Of a stretch of 64,000 nucleotides of DNA, positions 11,604 through 21,247 are shown one piece after another. This DNA comes from Cornus controversa (Eukaryota > Streptophyta > Magnoliopsida > Cornales > Cornaceae). A program made the position numbers and the translations under genes. Position 1 is the first letter of the stretch. Each line of letters opens with the position of its first letter. Below the pieces are notes generated by a model. The model had not been told where the DNA came from. It saw nothing but the letters and a program-made list of their open reading frames with translations, and did not search any database. The stretch covers positions 50,827,755 to 50,891,754 of the forward strand of contig CM048853.1 of assembly GCA_026545225.1 (NCBI GenBank). Direction: 5' to 3'.

Positions 11604-12832
11604 TGTTGAGAAACAAGCCTCCAATCATGAATCACCAAATATTACGATTTGATGATAAGTAAACAAGACGAAGAAATTTGCAAGAACACACCAAAAATTA
11701 TACATATTCGGCTAAACAAACCTACGTCCACGGAGAGCCCGATTTCACTATATAGATTATAACAGTACAAGTTGAAAGATTGTATCAATAGTACACTCAA
11801 CTCTCAACCCTTAACCCTTCTACACCCAATTTCACTCAAAAGGAAATCACAAATTCTTAACAAGAATTCTCTCTCTAAGTGTTTTTCTCAATAATAATGA
11901 GAGTATTACCTCTACGCAAAAGTTATCCTCTCAAAATAATGAGAGTGACCTCTCAAATACAATGAGAGTATTGCCTCTTTTCTTCTCACTTGTCTCAACT
12001 TATAACATATAGGGGTGCATACAGTTTGGTTCCTTACGGTTGTTGGTGGAATCGGAACCGGAACCATTCTCAACGATTCCTTAATTTTGGAACCGGAACC
12101 GTTGAGTTCGGTTCGAATTCTTTGCAGTTCCGATTTCGGTTCCTTAACAGTTTTTTATCAAATTTTTTTTAAAACATTGGTAAGATGCACTCTCATACTT
12201 GTGCACTCCTAGGTATAACAATATATTAGAAGCTATTAAGATTTATTTATATATCTTATATTATATAAATATATATAATATTAGAAGTTAGAAATTATTA
12301 GTATTTATCTATATATTATATAGTTTATACTTTATACTAAAATTTAGAAGATATTAGTATTTATTTATATATTATATATTGTATATTTTATACTTTATAT
12401 ATATATTTATATAAAACACTAGAAGTTAAAAGGTATTATTATTCATTTATATATATATATATATATTTTTTTTTTCCCTAACTGTTCCGGTTCCAGTTTT
12501 GGTTCCTTGACTTGGAACCGTAGTGAACGGTTCCTAAAATTTGGAATTGAAACTGAAACCTTAGTGAACGGTTCGGTACGGTTTCTTACGATTTCGGCTC
12601 CGGTTCCGATTCCACTGGTTCTTTGTGCACCCTTAATAACATAGGAAACTATTTATAGAGCCTAAAACCCAATTATTTAGTGAACAAGTATTGCAATTCC
12701 TTAGAGCCCAATACTTGCCTAGCAAGTATTTTCCTTCCTTGAGGCCAAGACTTGTCTACTAAGAAACTTCCTAATAAAATACAACTCTATAATAAAAACT
12801 TAATCACAATAGAAATTTGAATCAACCTAACA
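11604..12832. mobile_element. Solo LTR inserted in the host TIR element
   Basis: It begins TGTTGAGAAACAAGCC and ends ATCAACCTAACA (TG...CA). It is flanked on both sides by atatt (11599-11603 and 12833-12837), a perfect 5-bp target duplication. After removal of the MITE it carries, it is about 595 bp, a usual size for a Ty1/copia LTR. It contains several short ataatgagagt repeats (11893-11975). Confidence 0.8.
12010..12635. mobile_element. hAT MITE, 626 bp, with perfect 8-bp target duplication
   Basis: The ends are TAGGGGTGCATACAG and, in reverse, TAAGGGTGCACAAAG. It is flanked by ataacata at 12002-12009 and again at 12636-12643. Subterminal ggaaccg/cggttcc words extend the inverted repeats. 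The centre is an AT-rich, roughly threefold internal repeat (atattagaagttagaaat-like, 12220-12450). No reading frame. It sits inside the solo LTR, so it is younger than that LTR. Confidence 0.9.
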
Positions 12833-12867
12833 ATATTTTATAAAGAAATGTTAATAACTCATTTTTT

Positions 12868-13002
12868 GCATATATAAAAATATAATTTATTATCTTTATA
12901 TTGTCGTATCTGCTCGTATTTATATCTTTTTTTTGAGATTTGTCGTATTGTGGTACACGTATTGTGTCGTATTCGTGTCTCATATCCGTGCTTTTTAGCT
13001 TC
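12868..13002. repeat. Left copy of a 135-bp direct repeat flanking the gag-only LTR element
   Basis: This is the right end of the host TIR element, immediately before the 5' LTR. The same 135 bp recurs at 18139-18273 immediately after the truncated 3' LTR, with no length difference. Confidence 0.9.
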
Positions 13003-14525
13003 TGATAAGTAATGAATATTGCATATTCAATGCCCTTAAAATTATATGAATTAGTGTCTTAGTAATATTTATTTCATATTTTTTATTAATAATTTTAATA
13101 TTTTTATGATTGTAGGTGATTAAGGGTAATTCTGATTAGGAATGGTGAAATCGGGCTACAAATGGTGCTCATTTAGTTATCACTGAAGCTTGGCCCATTA
13201 GAGATATGTTTATATTGAAGATCCAAACTAAATGGACTAAAGAAATGGGCTGGAAATGAATTTAAATGAAGAAAAGGAGCACGGGCCCATTCGCATAGAA
13301 GATTGGGCCAATTCAGGCCTAAAAAGTCCTGGACCCGTGTTGGTATTCAGACCATAACTCCGTACACGATTGTCAAAACGACCCAAACTCCGCGTGGGTT
13401 GAAGGAAATTCAATTCTGCACAATTTCATATTTGACGAAAATTTCCTAAAACGGACGTTTTCATCAACTTTCTGCCCTATTTGCGCAGCTGCCACTTTTT
13501 GGGCGCAAATGCCACTTTGTGAGGAGCAAGTGCCATTTTATTATGCGCACTTGCCACTTTGGGTAGGCCAGGTGTCCCGTTGGTTTGTTTTCGCAAAGTA
13601 AAAAGGAGGAAACGAAGAAAAACTAGGGTATTCTGGAGGGGCGAAGCAGAGAGAGATATACAGAGGCGATTCGCGACGATACGGGCAAGACGACGACGAT
13701 TTCATCATCGTTCAAGCCTGGACCTCCGATCATGAGCGGCTAAACACCATTCCGGGGAAGTGATGTAACCCTAACCTATCTTTCAATGTATTAGTTTGTA
13801 TATTAATTTGGGAATTATTTATTTTGTGCATTGATTGTATAACCAAGACATAAACAACAGCTGTGCTGTTAGTTTTAATTTTAATGGATTATTTCATTGC
13901 ATATTTACTTTTGTTCTTGTAGAATGAATGCATGTTTGCAGTGACTAGGGTTTAGTTCTTTTCAACTTCTGTGATTTTGTTAAGACAGGTTATACAATAG
14001 TTTTCACAGATCATTCAATTTAGAGTTTTTATAATTCGTACTAAGCGAAGATGGGTTATCATATCATTAGTTAGTCAGATGTATAGGCCATGCTTAGCGA
14101 AGACGAGTTATGCTTAATTGTATGTTGAATGAATCCTCTTGATAGAACTGAATTGGGCTTGTAGCCATTCTTTTCTGAATGCATAGATTAAACGTCCCAA
14201 ATTAGTACAACTTTCATTGTCAGAAGGTTAGTGGTGAAGTCAATTCCCAGGACCCTCTATCTCCAGTATCAATCATTTATTTATATCATTTAATTTCAGC
14301 ACCTTAGAATTAAAACCAAAACAAATTCTCTTTCAATTAAATTAGACAAGATCTTGATAGCTTAACAACACAACCAATGCAGTCTCTGTGGGTTCGACCC
14401 CTACTCACCACTTTACTAATACTAGTAGAGTATTTGTAGGGTTTTATAAATTCTTTTTTTTGTCGAGGTGTAAAACAACAACGACATTATTCCATATTAT
14501 TTTATTGTGTTTTGCACGTCGAACA
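13003..14525 (+). repeat. 5' LTR of the gag-only element
   Basis: It starts TGATAAGTAATG and ends GTCGAACA three bases before the primer-binding site. Near its 3' end it carries gtgggttcgacccctactc, a text typical of gypsy LTR U5 regions. The first 896 bp match the 3' LTR without any indel. Confidence 0.8.
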
Positions 14526-14528
14526 AAA

Positions 14529-14546
14529 TGGCGCCGTTGCCGGGGA
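14529..14546 (+). other. Primer-binding site, tRNA-Asp type
   Basis: TGGCGCCGTTGCCGGGGA, three bases after the LTR end. From memory, this is the tRNA-Asp-complementary site found in Athila-like plant elements. Confidence 0.8.
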
Positions 14547-14789
14547 CTGCGATCATGATTGTGTTGTTAAGTTTAAAGATTAAGTCTATTTTAATTATAA
14601 TTTAGGACTTGTATATATTCTATTTTTAATTTATTTTAGGTGTTTTGTGTGTTTGAATATAGGTACAAGAGCTACTACACAAGTGGAAAGAAGTTAAAAT
14701 TTCAGGACGTCTTGTGAGTTTTTGTATTTTAATTCATTCACTTATATTTAGGATTGTTATTTTCTTTTAATTTTGATTTTTTTTTAAAC

Positions 14790-15596
14790 ATGTCATTTCA
14801 GTATGAGTATCCTTCAGAGGCATGTTTTGATCAATTTGGTTGTGTTATGGAGAATGTGAGTGAAAATTCAATGGATGTGTCTAAAAAATTAGATATATTA
14901 TCATGGAGATTGGACCAATTTATGCCCTTTAGTAATGCTACTCCTACTCACTCGTCCATACCATATGAGTCATGTGCATGTTGCTTTAGTCCTTTTCATC
15001 ATGTGATAAATTGTCCTACTGCGGGACAATATTATGATTTTTATCCTGAATACACACATGAAAATTTTTCTATACCGAGTGATGATCCATTTTATCATAC
15101 TTATTCTCCGGGATTTGAGGACAAAGTTTTGGCTGCCCTTGGCAAACTTGATGAACAAATTGGCAAACATGAAGAACAAACTAAATTGTTAAATTCACAT
15201 TCACAATCCATAGCTAGGCTAGAAGTTCAAATCGAGGAAATAACCAATGCTTTGAATTGTGAGGATCAAGAGGAACTTCCAAGTCAGCCCATGATTAATA
15301 TTGAACTCACACAACCAATTGAGTTAGACCATGCCCCCTTTGTGGAACCATTACCCATACCGGACTCCAAAACATTACATGAAGAACTTAAGTGTGATCA
15401 CTTAAGTCCTAATGAGAGTCCACCTTTTACCTTTGTTTTTGACTTGAGTAGTGACAAATTAGATATCAATGAGAAAATTAGTCAAGAACAAGTTAAAGGG
15501 TCATGTTTTCCTGAATTAGTCGAATTTTATTCGATTGATTCATTTTTCTTAAAACCTCACATTGATATAGATAAGAGGTGCCTAAAAATTGTTTGA
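14790..15596 (+). CDS. Gag-like protein of the LTR element (CCHC zinc knuckle)
   Basis: This is a 268-residue ORF. I chose the ATG at 14790 because the longer frame begins with a non-ATG codon. Residues 62-75 form a perfect CX2CX4HX4C zinc knuckle (C62, C65, H70, C75) followed by PTAG, as in plant retrotransposon Gag. Residues 110-160 are a coiled-coil-like linker with SQSIARLEVQIEEITNAL and then LPSQP, equivalent to the SIxxLExQIGQLA...LPSQP linker between Gag and protease in Athila/Tat elements. The N-terminal retrotrans_gag core is missing and no Pol follows. Its role, if any, would be nucleic-acid binding in a particle built by a helper element. It may be only a remnant, but the frame has stayed open. 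Confidence 0.7.
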   Translation: MSFQYEYPSEACFDQFGCVMENVSENSMDVSKKLDILSWRLDQFMPFSNATPTHSSIPYESCACCFSPFHHVINCPTAGQYYDFYPEYTHENFSIPSDDPFYHTYSPGFEDKVLAALGKLDEQIGKHEEQTKLLNSHSQSIARLEVQIEEITNALNCEDQEELPSQPMINIELTQPIELDHAPFVEPLPIPDSKTLHEELKCDHLSPNESPPFTFVFDLSSDKLDINEKISQEQVKGSCFPELVEFYSIDSFFLKPHIDIDKRCLKIV

Positions 15597-16428
15597 ATTC
15601 CGGCACAAGAAAGTGAGGACAAAATAGGGGGGACACTCTTAGAGCTACTCAAGAGATGTGGTATAGGGTGAACCTTTCATCAAAAGTAGTAGTTAGGAAG
15701 TGTGTGTTTTTCTTTTCATTTATTTTCATTTATTTTTGCTTTTGTTTGAGTTAATTTTTCTTTGTTTTAATTATTATTTGTGTTTGTTTTTCATTTTGTT
15801 GCATTCTTTTTTATTTTTATTTTTTATTATTTTTTTTTCTTTTAATATGCGTGGTGTGTAGTTGCAATTTTTATGACAGGTTCTTGCATCCAAGTTTGGG
15901 GGGATGGCCAACCCTTATTCATGTGAATGCTTTGCCAAATTTTTACATTTCTACCACCACGGTAATATTGTTCTATCACTTACCATACGCTTTATATTTT
16001 TGTTACACATTGAGGACAATGTGTGATTCAAGTTTGGGGGTAAGGAAGAACACTTTTGTTTGTTTATTTATTTATTTATTTTAGGTTGTTTTGTTTTCAG
16101 TTTAGATGTTTTAACACCAATCAAGAGTTTAATACTTTATGTAGGTTCTTGACTTGCAATTGTAGAGTATGTGTAAAATTTCTAGAAACTATGGTTTGAA
16201 TGCAGTGGTTTAAGTCGTTATTTGCATTGACATGACTTGGAGTGGTTGACTCTAGTTCTTTTCACAATTCACACGCACACTAGTAGAGTTAGTGGGGTTT
16301 GTACTTGGCTTTGAGTATCAATTATGATTGCTGAATATAAGTCGGTATCCCTTGAGAATAAACATTTTAAACATGCTATACTTAAAAAAATATATATATA
16401 GTAAAATAAAAAAATAAAAATAAAAATC

Positions 16429-16738
16429 CTATGGTTTGTGGCCGTTTTGGTTCGAGTTATTAGGTCCCTCGAGGTATCTTGAAACCTGGTGCCCTAAAGC
16501 CATTTGGTTTGGGAGTCACAGGCTGAAAGCTCGCTACATGGACCAATTCGAAAGCCTAATAAACCTAGGCATTGCGTTTTTGGTTAGTCTATGGTTTGTG
16601 GCCGTTTTGATTCGAGTTATTAGGTCCCTCGAGGTATCTTGAAACCTGGTGCCCTAAAGCCATTTGGTTTGGGAGTCACAGTCTGAAAGCTCGCTACATG
16701 GATCAATTCGAAAGCCTAATAAACCTGGGCATTGCACA
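16429..16738. repeat. 160-bp tandem duplication in the internal region
   Basis: The unit beginning ctatggtttgtggccgtttt at 16429 recurs at 16589, the second copy slightly shortened. It lies between the gag-like ORF and the polypurine tract. Confidence 0.9.
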
Positions 16739-17229
16739 ACCATATCAAAAAAAAAAATTGCATGTGTTCATGTTTTGAGTGATACATTCAATAAGGGGAT
16801 CCAATAAATTGAAGGGACTTGTAATTGCTCACTCAAGGCCGGGTTAAATCACATTGATGAATGCTAGTTCACTTTTCATGAGGGGGCTAGAGTTAGTTTC
16901 TTTGAGTTGTGATTGATGTAAATTTTGGGTGAGAACCATTGTTTTGAATTATGGGGTTTAGGGATTTGAAAGTATTCTTCAATGCAAGTCTTTTAACTGC
17001 ATTTTGTAATCTTTGTCTTGATTAATGTTTGAAATAGGAATTTTGGCATGTTTGTGGATAACATCTCTGGAAACCCTCACGAGACTTCACTCGTCCACTA
17101 GGGGTAACCTAGGGGTTTAAAAGGCTTGTTGCATATGCTAAATGCAATCGGATCTCCCACGAAAGAGGAAGTAGTTTAGTTGTTTTATTTCATTTTTAGT
17201 TGTGTATTGCTAAGAGACTAGCAATATAT

Positions 17230-17242
17230 AAGTTTGGGGGTG
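17230..17242 (+). other. Polypurine tract
   Basis: aagtttgggggtg directly abuts the 3' LTR start TGATAAG, the expected site for plus-strand priming. Confidence 0.75.
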
Positions 17243-18138
17243 TGATAAGTAATGAATATTGCATATTCAATGCTCTTAAAATTATATGAATTAGTGTCTT
17301 AGTAATATTTATTTCATATTTTTTATTAATAATTTTAATATTTTTATGATTGTAGGTGATTAAGGGTAATTCTGATTAGGAATGGTGAAATCGGGCTACA
17401 AATGGTGCTCATTTAGTTATCACTGAAGCTTGGCCCATTAGAGATATGTTTATATTGAAGATCCAAACTAAATGGACTAAAGAAATGGGCTGGAAATGAA
17501 TTTAAATGAAGAAAAGGAGCACGGGCCCATTCGCATAGAAGATTGGGTCAATTCAGGCCTAAAAAGTCCTGGACCCGTGTTGGTATTCAGACCATAACTC
17601 CGTACACGATTGTCAAAACGACCCAAACTCCGCGTGGGTTGAAGGAAATTCAATTCTACACAATTTCATATTTCACGAAAATTTCCTAAAACGGACGTTT
17701 TCATCAACTTTCTGCCCTATTTGCGCAGCTGCCACTTTTTGGGCGCAAATGCCACTTTGTGAGGAGCAAGTGCCATTTTATTATGCGCACTTGCCACTTT
17801 GGGTAGGCCAGGTGTCCCGTTGGTTTGTTTTTGCAAAGTAAAAAGGAGGAAACGAAGAAAAACTAGGGAATTCTGGAGGGGGGAAGCAGAGAGAGATATA
17901 CAGAGGCGATTCGTGACGATACGGGCAAGACGACGACAACTTCATCATCGTTCAAGCCTGGACCTCCGATCATGAGTGGCTAAACACCATTCCGGGGAAG
18001 TGATGTAACCCTAACCTGTCTTTCAATGTTTTAGTTTGTATATTAATTTGGGAATTATTTATTTTGTGCATTGATTGTATAACCAAGACATAAACAACAG
18101 CTGTGCTGTTAGTTTTAATTTGAATGGATTATTTCATT
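17243..18138 (+). repeat. Truncated 3' LTR
   Basis: It matches 13003-13898 over exactly 896 bp, then stops at ttgcatat, leaving out about 627 bp of the LTR 3' part seen at 13899-14525. Confidence 0.85.
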
Positions 18139-18273
18139 GCATATATAAAAATATAATTTATTATCTTTATATTGTCGTATCTGCTCGTATTTATATCTTT
18201 TTTTTGAGATTTGTCGTATTGTGGTACACGTATTGTGTCGTATTCGTGTCTCATATCCGTGCTTTTTAGCTTC
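18139..18273. repeat. Right copy of the 135-bp direct repeat
   Basis: Same sequence and length as 12868-13002. It begins at a gcatat shared with the LTR and ends at the insertion point (agcttc) before unique DNA (caacgcagg). Confidence 0.9.
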
Positions 18274-18435
18274 CAACGCAGGGGATCCAAGTCCGACAAG
18301 AAGACCTATGAAAGCAGAAATTATTAGGTAGTTTCAAACTCAGTTGTTTCAAATCAACGGTAACACACTAGCACAACAAATGTTGAAATAAAAGGAAGAC
18401 ATATGTGCATGTGTCGCATTGTTATTTACTCAAAA

Positions 18436-18690
18436 CTAATAATCTCTGTGTACGAAGGTCAACAAAGAAAAGTCGCAGCCAAGGGTGGAGGAAGAAGGCT
18501 AAATGAGGGTGGAGAAAGAAGTCTAACGCGGTTGCTCTCCGTTTGCTATGCAAACTTTTTGTCTAATAATCTCTGCGTATGAAAGTCAACAAAGAAAAGT
18601 AGCCGGTAAGCGTGGAGAAAGAAGGCTAGATGAGGTTGGAGAAAGAAGTCTAACGCCGTTGCTCTCCGTTTGCTATGCAAACTTTTTGTT
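18436..18690. promoter_or_regulatory. 127-bp tandem duplication upstream of the LecRK, each copy with a W-box
   Basis: The unit beginning ctaataatctctg at 18436 recurs at 18563. Each copy holds a W-box in reverse orientation: ggtcaa at 18457-18462 (TTGACC) and agtcaa at 18584-18589 (TTGACT). WRKY factors bind TTGACC/T. The pair ends about 140 bp before the LecRK start codon, so it lies in the proximal promoter or 5' UTR. Confidence 0.7.
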
Positions 18691-18826
18691 TAATAGAGTT
18701 CTGATACAGTACAACTCATTTTCCTTTGCTATCATTCCAATTCCTTCTCTCTAAAACTGCTAGATATTCTGCAATAGTTCTTCAAGCTTACTTGCAAAAC
18801 ATCCCAACTAAACCAAAAAAAAAAAA

Positions 18827-21247
18827 ATGGTTTATTTTAGTACTATTCATTTATGCTTACTAATTCCTATTCTTCTACCACTACCAGCAGTTGCTCAAAC
18901 TAATCTTAACATTAGTTTGGGATCATCCCTTGAAGCCTCTGAGGACTCTTCTCCTTGGCAATCACCTTCTGGTGACTTTGCCTTTGGATTTCATCGCCTT
19001 GGCAATCAAAATCAGTTCTTGCTCGCCATCTGGTTCGATAGAATCCCAAATAAAACTCTAGTCTGGTATGCAAACGGAGATAATCCGGTACCAGAAGGAT
19101 CAAAAGTTGATCTCAAACTCGACGGAAGGTTCATGCTCTACAACCCACAAGGCCAAATCATCTGGGAAGCGCTTAGTGTTCAAAGGGCTGATTATGCTGC
19201 CATGCTCGATAATGGCAACTTTGTTCTTGCAAACAATGATTCTGGTTTTGTTTGGGAGAGCTTCAAGCATCCAACAGACACCATCTTGCCAACACAAGAA
19301 CTGGAAGTTGGTGGAATGCTGTCTTCTAGGCAGAAGGAGAATAACTTCTCCAAAGGAAGGTTCCAACTCCGTTTGCAACCGGATGGCAATTTTGTGCTCA
19401 ATGCCATTGCCTTGCCAACAGATTTTGCATATGACGCTTATTATAAGAGCAACACTTTTGATGAGGCAGATAGAATGAATTCTGGCTATTTGGTGGTTTT
19501 TAATGAGTCAGGTTACCTCTATGTTGTCCGAAGGAATGGAAATATTTCTAACCTCAATTCTGGAAATATAGTCCCTACAAGAGATTTCTACCACAGGGCA
19601 ACCCTTGACTATGATGGGGTTTTTGTGCAGTATGCTCACCCCAAGGGTCCGAGAAATGGGAGCTCTGTTCAGTCCTGGTCCGCTTTGTGGTCTGTGCCTA
19701 ATGATATATGTTCTGACATTCGCGATGAGAGAGGTGGAGGGACTTGTGGCTTTAACAGCTACTGCACACTTGATCCGAACAAAAGGCCAGCTTGTGAGTG
19801 CATTCCTGGATTTTCCTTCTCTGATCCGAATAACAAATTCAACGGCTGCAAGCAAGACAGGGTTCAAAAATGTGAGCCGGGTGCTTCAGAGCAGGAAGCT
19901 CTATATGATATGCGTGTGTTGCCTAACAGGTTTTCGACTTATTCTGCAAACTACGAAGTGTTGCAGCCTTTCAATGAAGATGAATGCAGTAGATCTTGCT
20001 TCTATGATTGCAACTGTGTGGTTGCTGTGTTTGCAGAGGGAATTTGCTATAAGAAAAAACTGCCACTCTCAAATGGGAGGGTGATCCAAAACCTCAATGG
20101 GAAGACTTTTATCAAAATACCAAAATCTGATATATCATCAGGTGACCAATGTTTTCCAGAATCAAACAAGGGGAAGAAAGATCAAACCGCCCTGATTCTT
20201 GCTGGATCACTTCTTCTAGGTGGCTCACTATTCCTCAACTTCCTACTTGTACCGGCAATTTCTATAGTTTTCTTCTGCTCGAACAAAAAGAAACAGAAAC
20301 TCACTAGTGTATCCAGCATCTTGGAACAAAATATCCAGTCATTCACATACGAAGACCTCAGAGTAGCCACAGATGGGTTCAGTGAAGAACTAGGAAGAGG
20401 TGCTTTTGGCACCGTATACAAAGGGGTGTTGTCATCATCAAGTTCAAGGACTATTGTAGCAGTCAAGAAGTTGGACAAGTTGTTGCAAGAAGGTGAGAAG
20501 GAATTCAAGACAGAGGCCAGTGCAATAGCCAAGACCCATCACAAGAATTTAGTCAGATTGCTTGGCTTCTGCGATGAAGGGCCTCACAGGCTTCTGGTCT
20601 ATGAATTCATGAGCAATGGTACACTGGCTAGCTTCCTTTTTGGAATTTCAAGGCCTGATTGGGACAAACGAGTCCAAATGGCATATGGGATCGCGAGAGG
20701 GCTCATGTATTTGCATGAAGAGTGCAGCATACAGATCATCCATTGTGATATTAAGCCTCAAAACATATTACTCGATGATTCGTTCACTGTGAGGATTTCA
20801 GACTTTGGATTGGCAAAGCTTATGATGAGTGATCAGAGTCTTACTCATACAGTCATTAGAGGGACTAAAGGATATGTTGCACCGGAATGGTTCAGGAGCA
20901 TGCCAATTACCGCGAAAGTGGATGTTTATAGTTATGGGGTCATGTTGTTGGAGATAATTTGTTGCAGGAAGAACTTTGATTTGGAGAGGGAGAATCAAGA
21001 GGATGTAATACTGACTGATTGGGCTTATGACTGTTTTAAAGGAGGAAGACTTGATAAGGTGGTAGAAAATGATGAGGAGGCAAGAAATGACATGAGGAGG
21101 CTAGAGAGGCTACTGATGGTGGCAATCTGGTGCATTCAGGAGGATCCATCTTTGAGGCCCACAATGAAGAAAGTCACTCAAATGCTTGAAGGAGTGGTGG
21201 AAGTTTCTGCACCCCCATGTCCTTCCCCTTTTAGCACAATTTGTTGA
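18827..21247 (+). CDS. G-type lectin S-receptor-like serine/threonine kinase (LECRK-type), intact
   Basis: The frame is 806 residues in a single exon, normal for this family. An N-terminal signal peptide (residues 1-24, ending AVAQ) leads into a bulb-type lectin region (about 30-150). An EGF-like Cys-rich segment (about 300-350) and a PAN/apple-like segment with CSRSCFYDCNCVVAVF follow, then a transmembrane helix (about 455-484). The kinase has a GRGAFG loop (523-528), ATP-binding K547, HCD at 639-641, DFG at 659-661 and APE at 685-687. HCD in place of HRD marks it as non-RD, as in many immune receptor kinases; D641 keeps the catalytic aspartate. It should sit in the plasma membrane and sense an extracellular ligand, which is unknown. 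An A-rich run precedes the ATG. A broken relative lies at 2018-2640. Confidence 0.95.
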   Translation: MVYFSTIHLCLLIPILLPLPAVAQTNLNISLGSSLEASEDSSPWQSPSGDFAFGFHRLGNQNQFLLAIWFDRIPNKTLVWYANGDNPVPEGSKVDLKLDGRFMLYNPQGQIIWEALSVQRADYAAMLDNGNFVLANNDSGFVWESFKHPTDTILPTQELEVGGMLSSRQKENNFSKGRFQLRLQPDGNFVLNAIALPTDFAYDAYYKSNTFDEADRMNSGYLVVFNESGYLYVVRRNGNISNLNSGNIVPTRDFYHRATLDYDGVFVQYAHPKGPRNGSSVQSWSALWSVPNDICSDIRDERGGGTCGFNSYCTLDPNKRPACECIPGFSFSDPNNKFNGCKQDRVQKCEPGASEQEALYDMRVLPNRFSTYSANYEVLQPFNEDECSRSCFYDCNCVVAVFAEGICYKKKLPLSNGRVIQNLNGKTFIKIPKSDISSGDQCFPESNKGKKDQTALILAGSLLLGGSLFLNFLLVPAISIVFFCSNKKKQKLTSVSSILEQNIQSFTYEDLRVATDGFSEELGRGAFGTVYKGVLSSSSSRTIVAVKKLDKLLQEGEKEFKTEASAIAKTHHKNLVRLLGFCDEGPHRLLVYEFMSNGTLASFLFGISRPDWDKRVQMAYGIARGLMYLHEECSIQIIHCDIKPQNILLDDSFTVRISDFGLAKLMMSDQSLTHTVIRGTKGYVAPEWFRSMPITAKVDVYSYGVMLLEIICCRKNFDLERENQEDVILTDWAYDCFKGGRLDKVVENDEEARNDMRRLERLLMVAIWCIQEDPSLRPTMKKVTQMLEGVVEVSAPPCPSPFSTIC

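Larger units (their letters stand above)
13003..18138 (+). mobile_element. Non-autonomous LTR retrotransposon carrying only a gag-like ORF (TR-GAG type)
   Basis: The order is 5' LTR, primer-binding site, a 268-codon gag-like ORF, non-coding DNA, polypurine tract and a truncated 3' LTR. No protease, reverse transcriptase, RNase H or integrase was seen in the internal region, so any movement would need proteins from another element. The conserved gag linker text and the binding-site sequence point to the Athila/Tat side of Ty3/gypsy. The two LTRs differ at about 14 positions over the 896 bp they share (counted by eye, about 1.6%), so the insertion is fairly recent. Two aagtttggggg motifs before the polypurine tract (about 15892-15904 and 16028-16040) are typical of this group. 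No 5-bp target duplication is present. Confidence 0.8.
11231..18269. mobile_element. Host TIR element of the nest (hAT-like, interrupted)
   Basis: The left end is CTAGGAAGCACGGATA and the right end in reverse is CTAAAAAGCACGGATA: 16 bp with two mismatches. Flanks cctctaac (11223-11230) and cttccaac (18270-18277) agree at six of eight positions. The element proper is only about 540 bp (11231-11603 plus about 12838-13002). It is full of gatac/cgtatc words and has no reading frame. The rest of the span is two insertions and one duplication. Elements with related ends occur at 60726-61615. Confidence 0.65.

Noticed and set aside
14380..14405. tRNA-like T-arm text gtgggttcgacccctac
   Set aside because: Part of the LTR U5; no acceptor stem or anticodon arm around it.
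19068..19478. Alternative-frame ORFs over the LecRK (also 19605-20084, 20182-20532)
   Set aside because: Shadows of the 806-codon receptor kinase in other frames or on the other strand.
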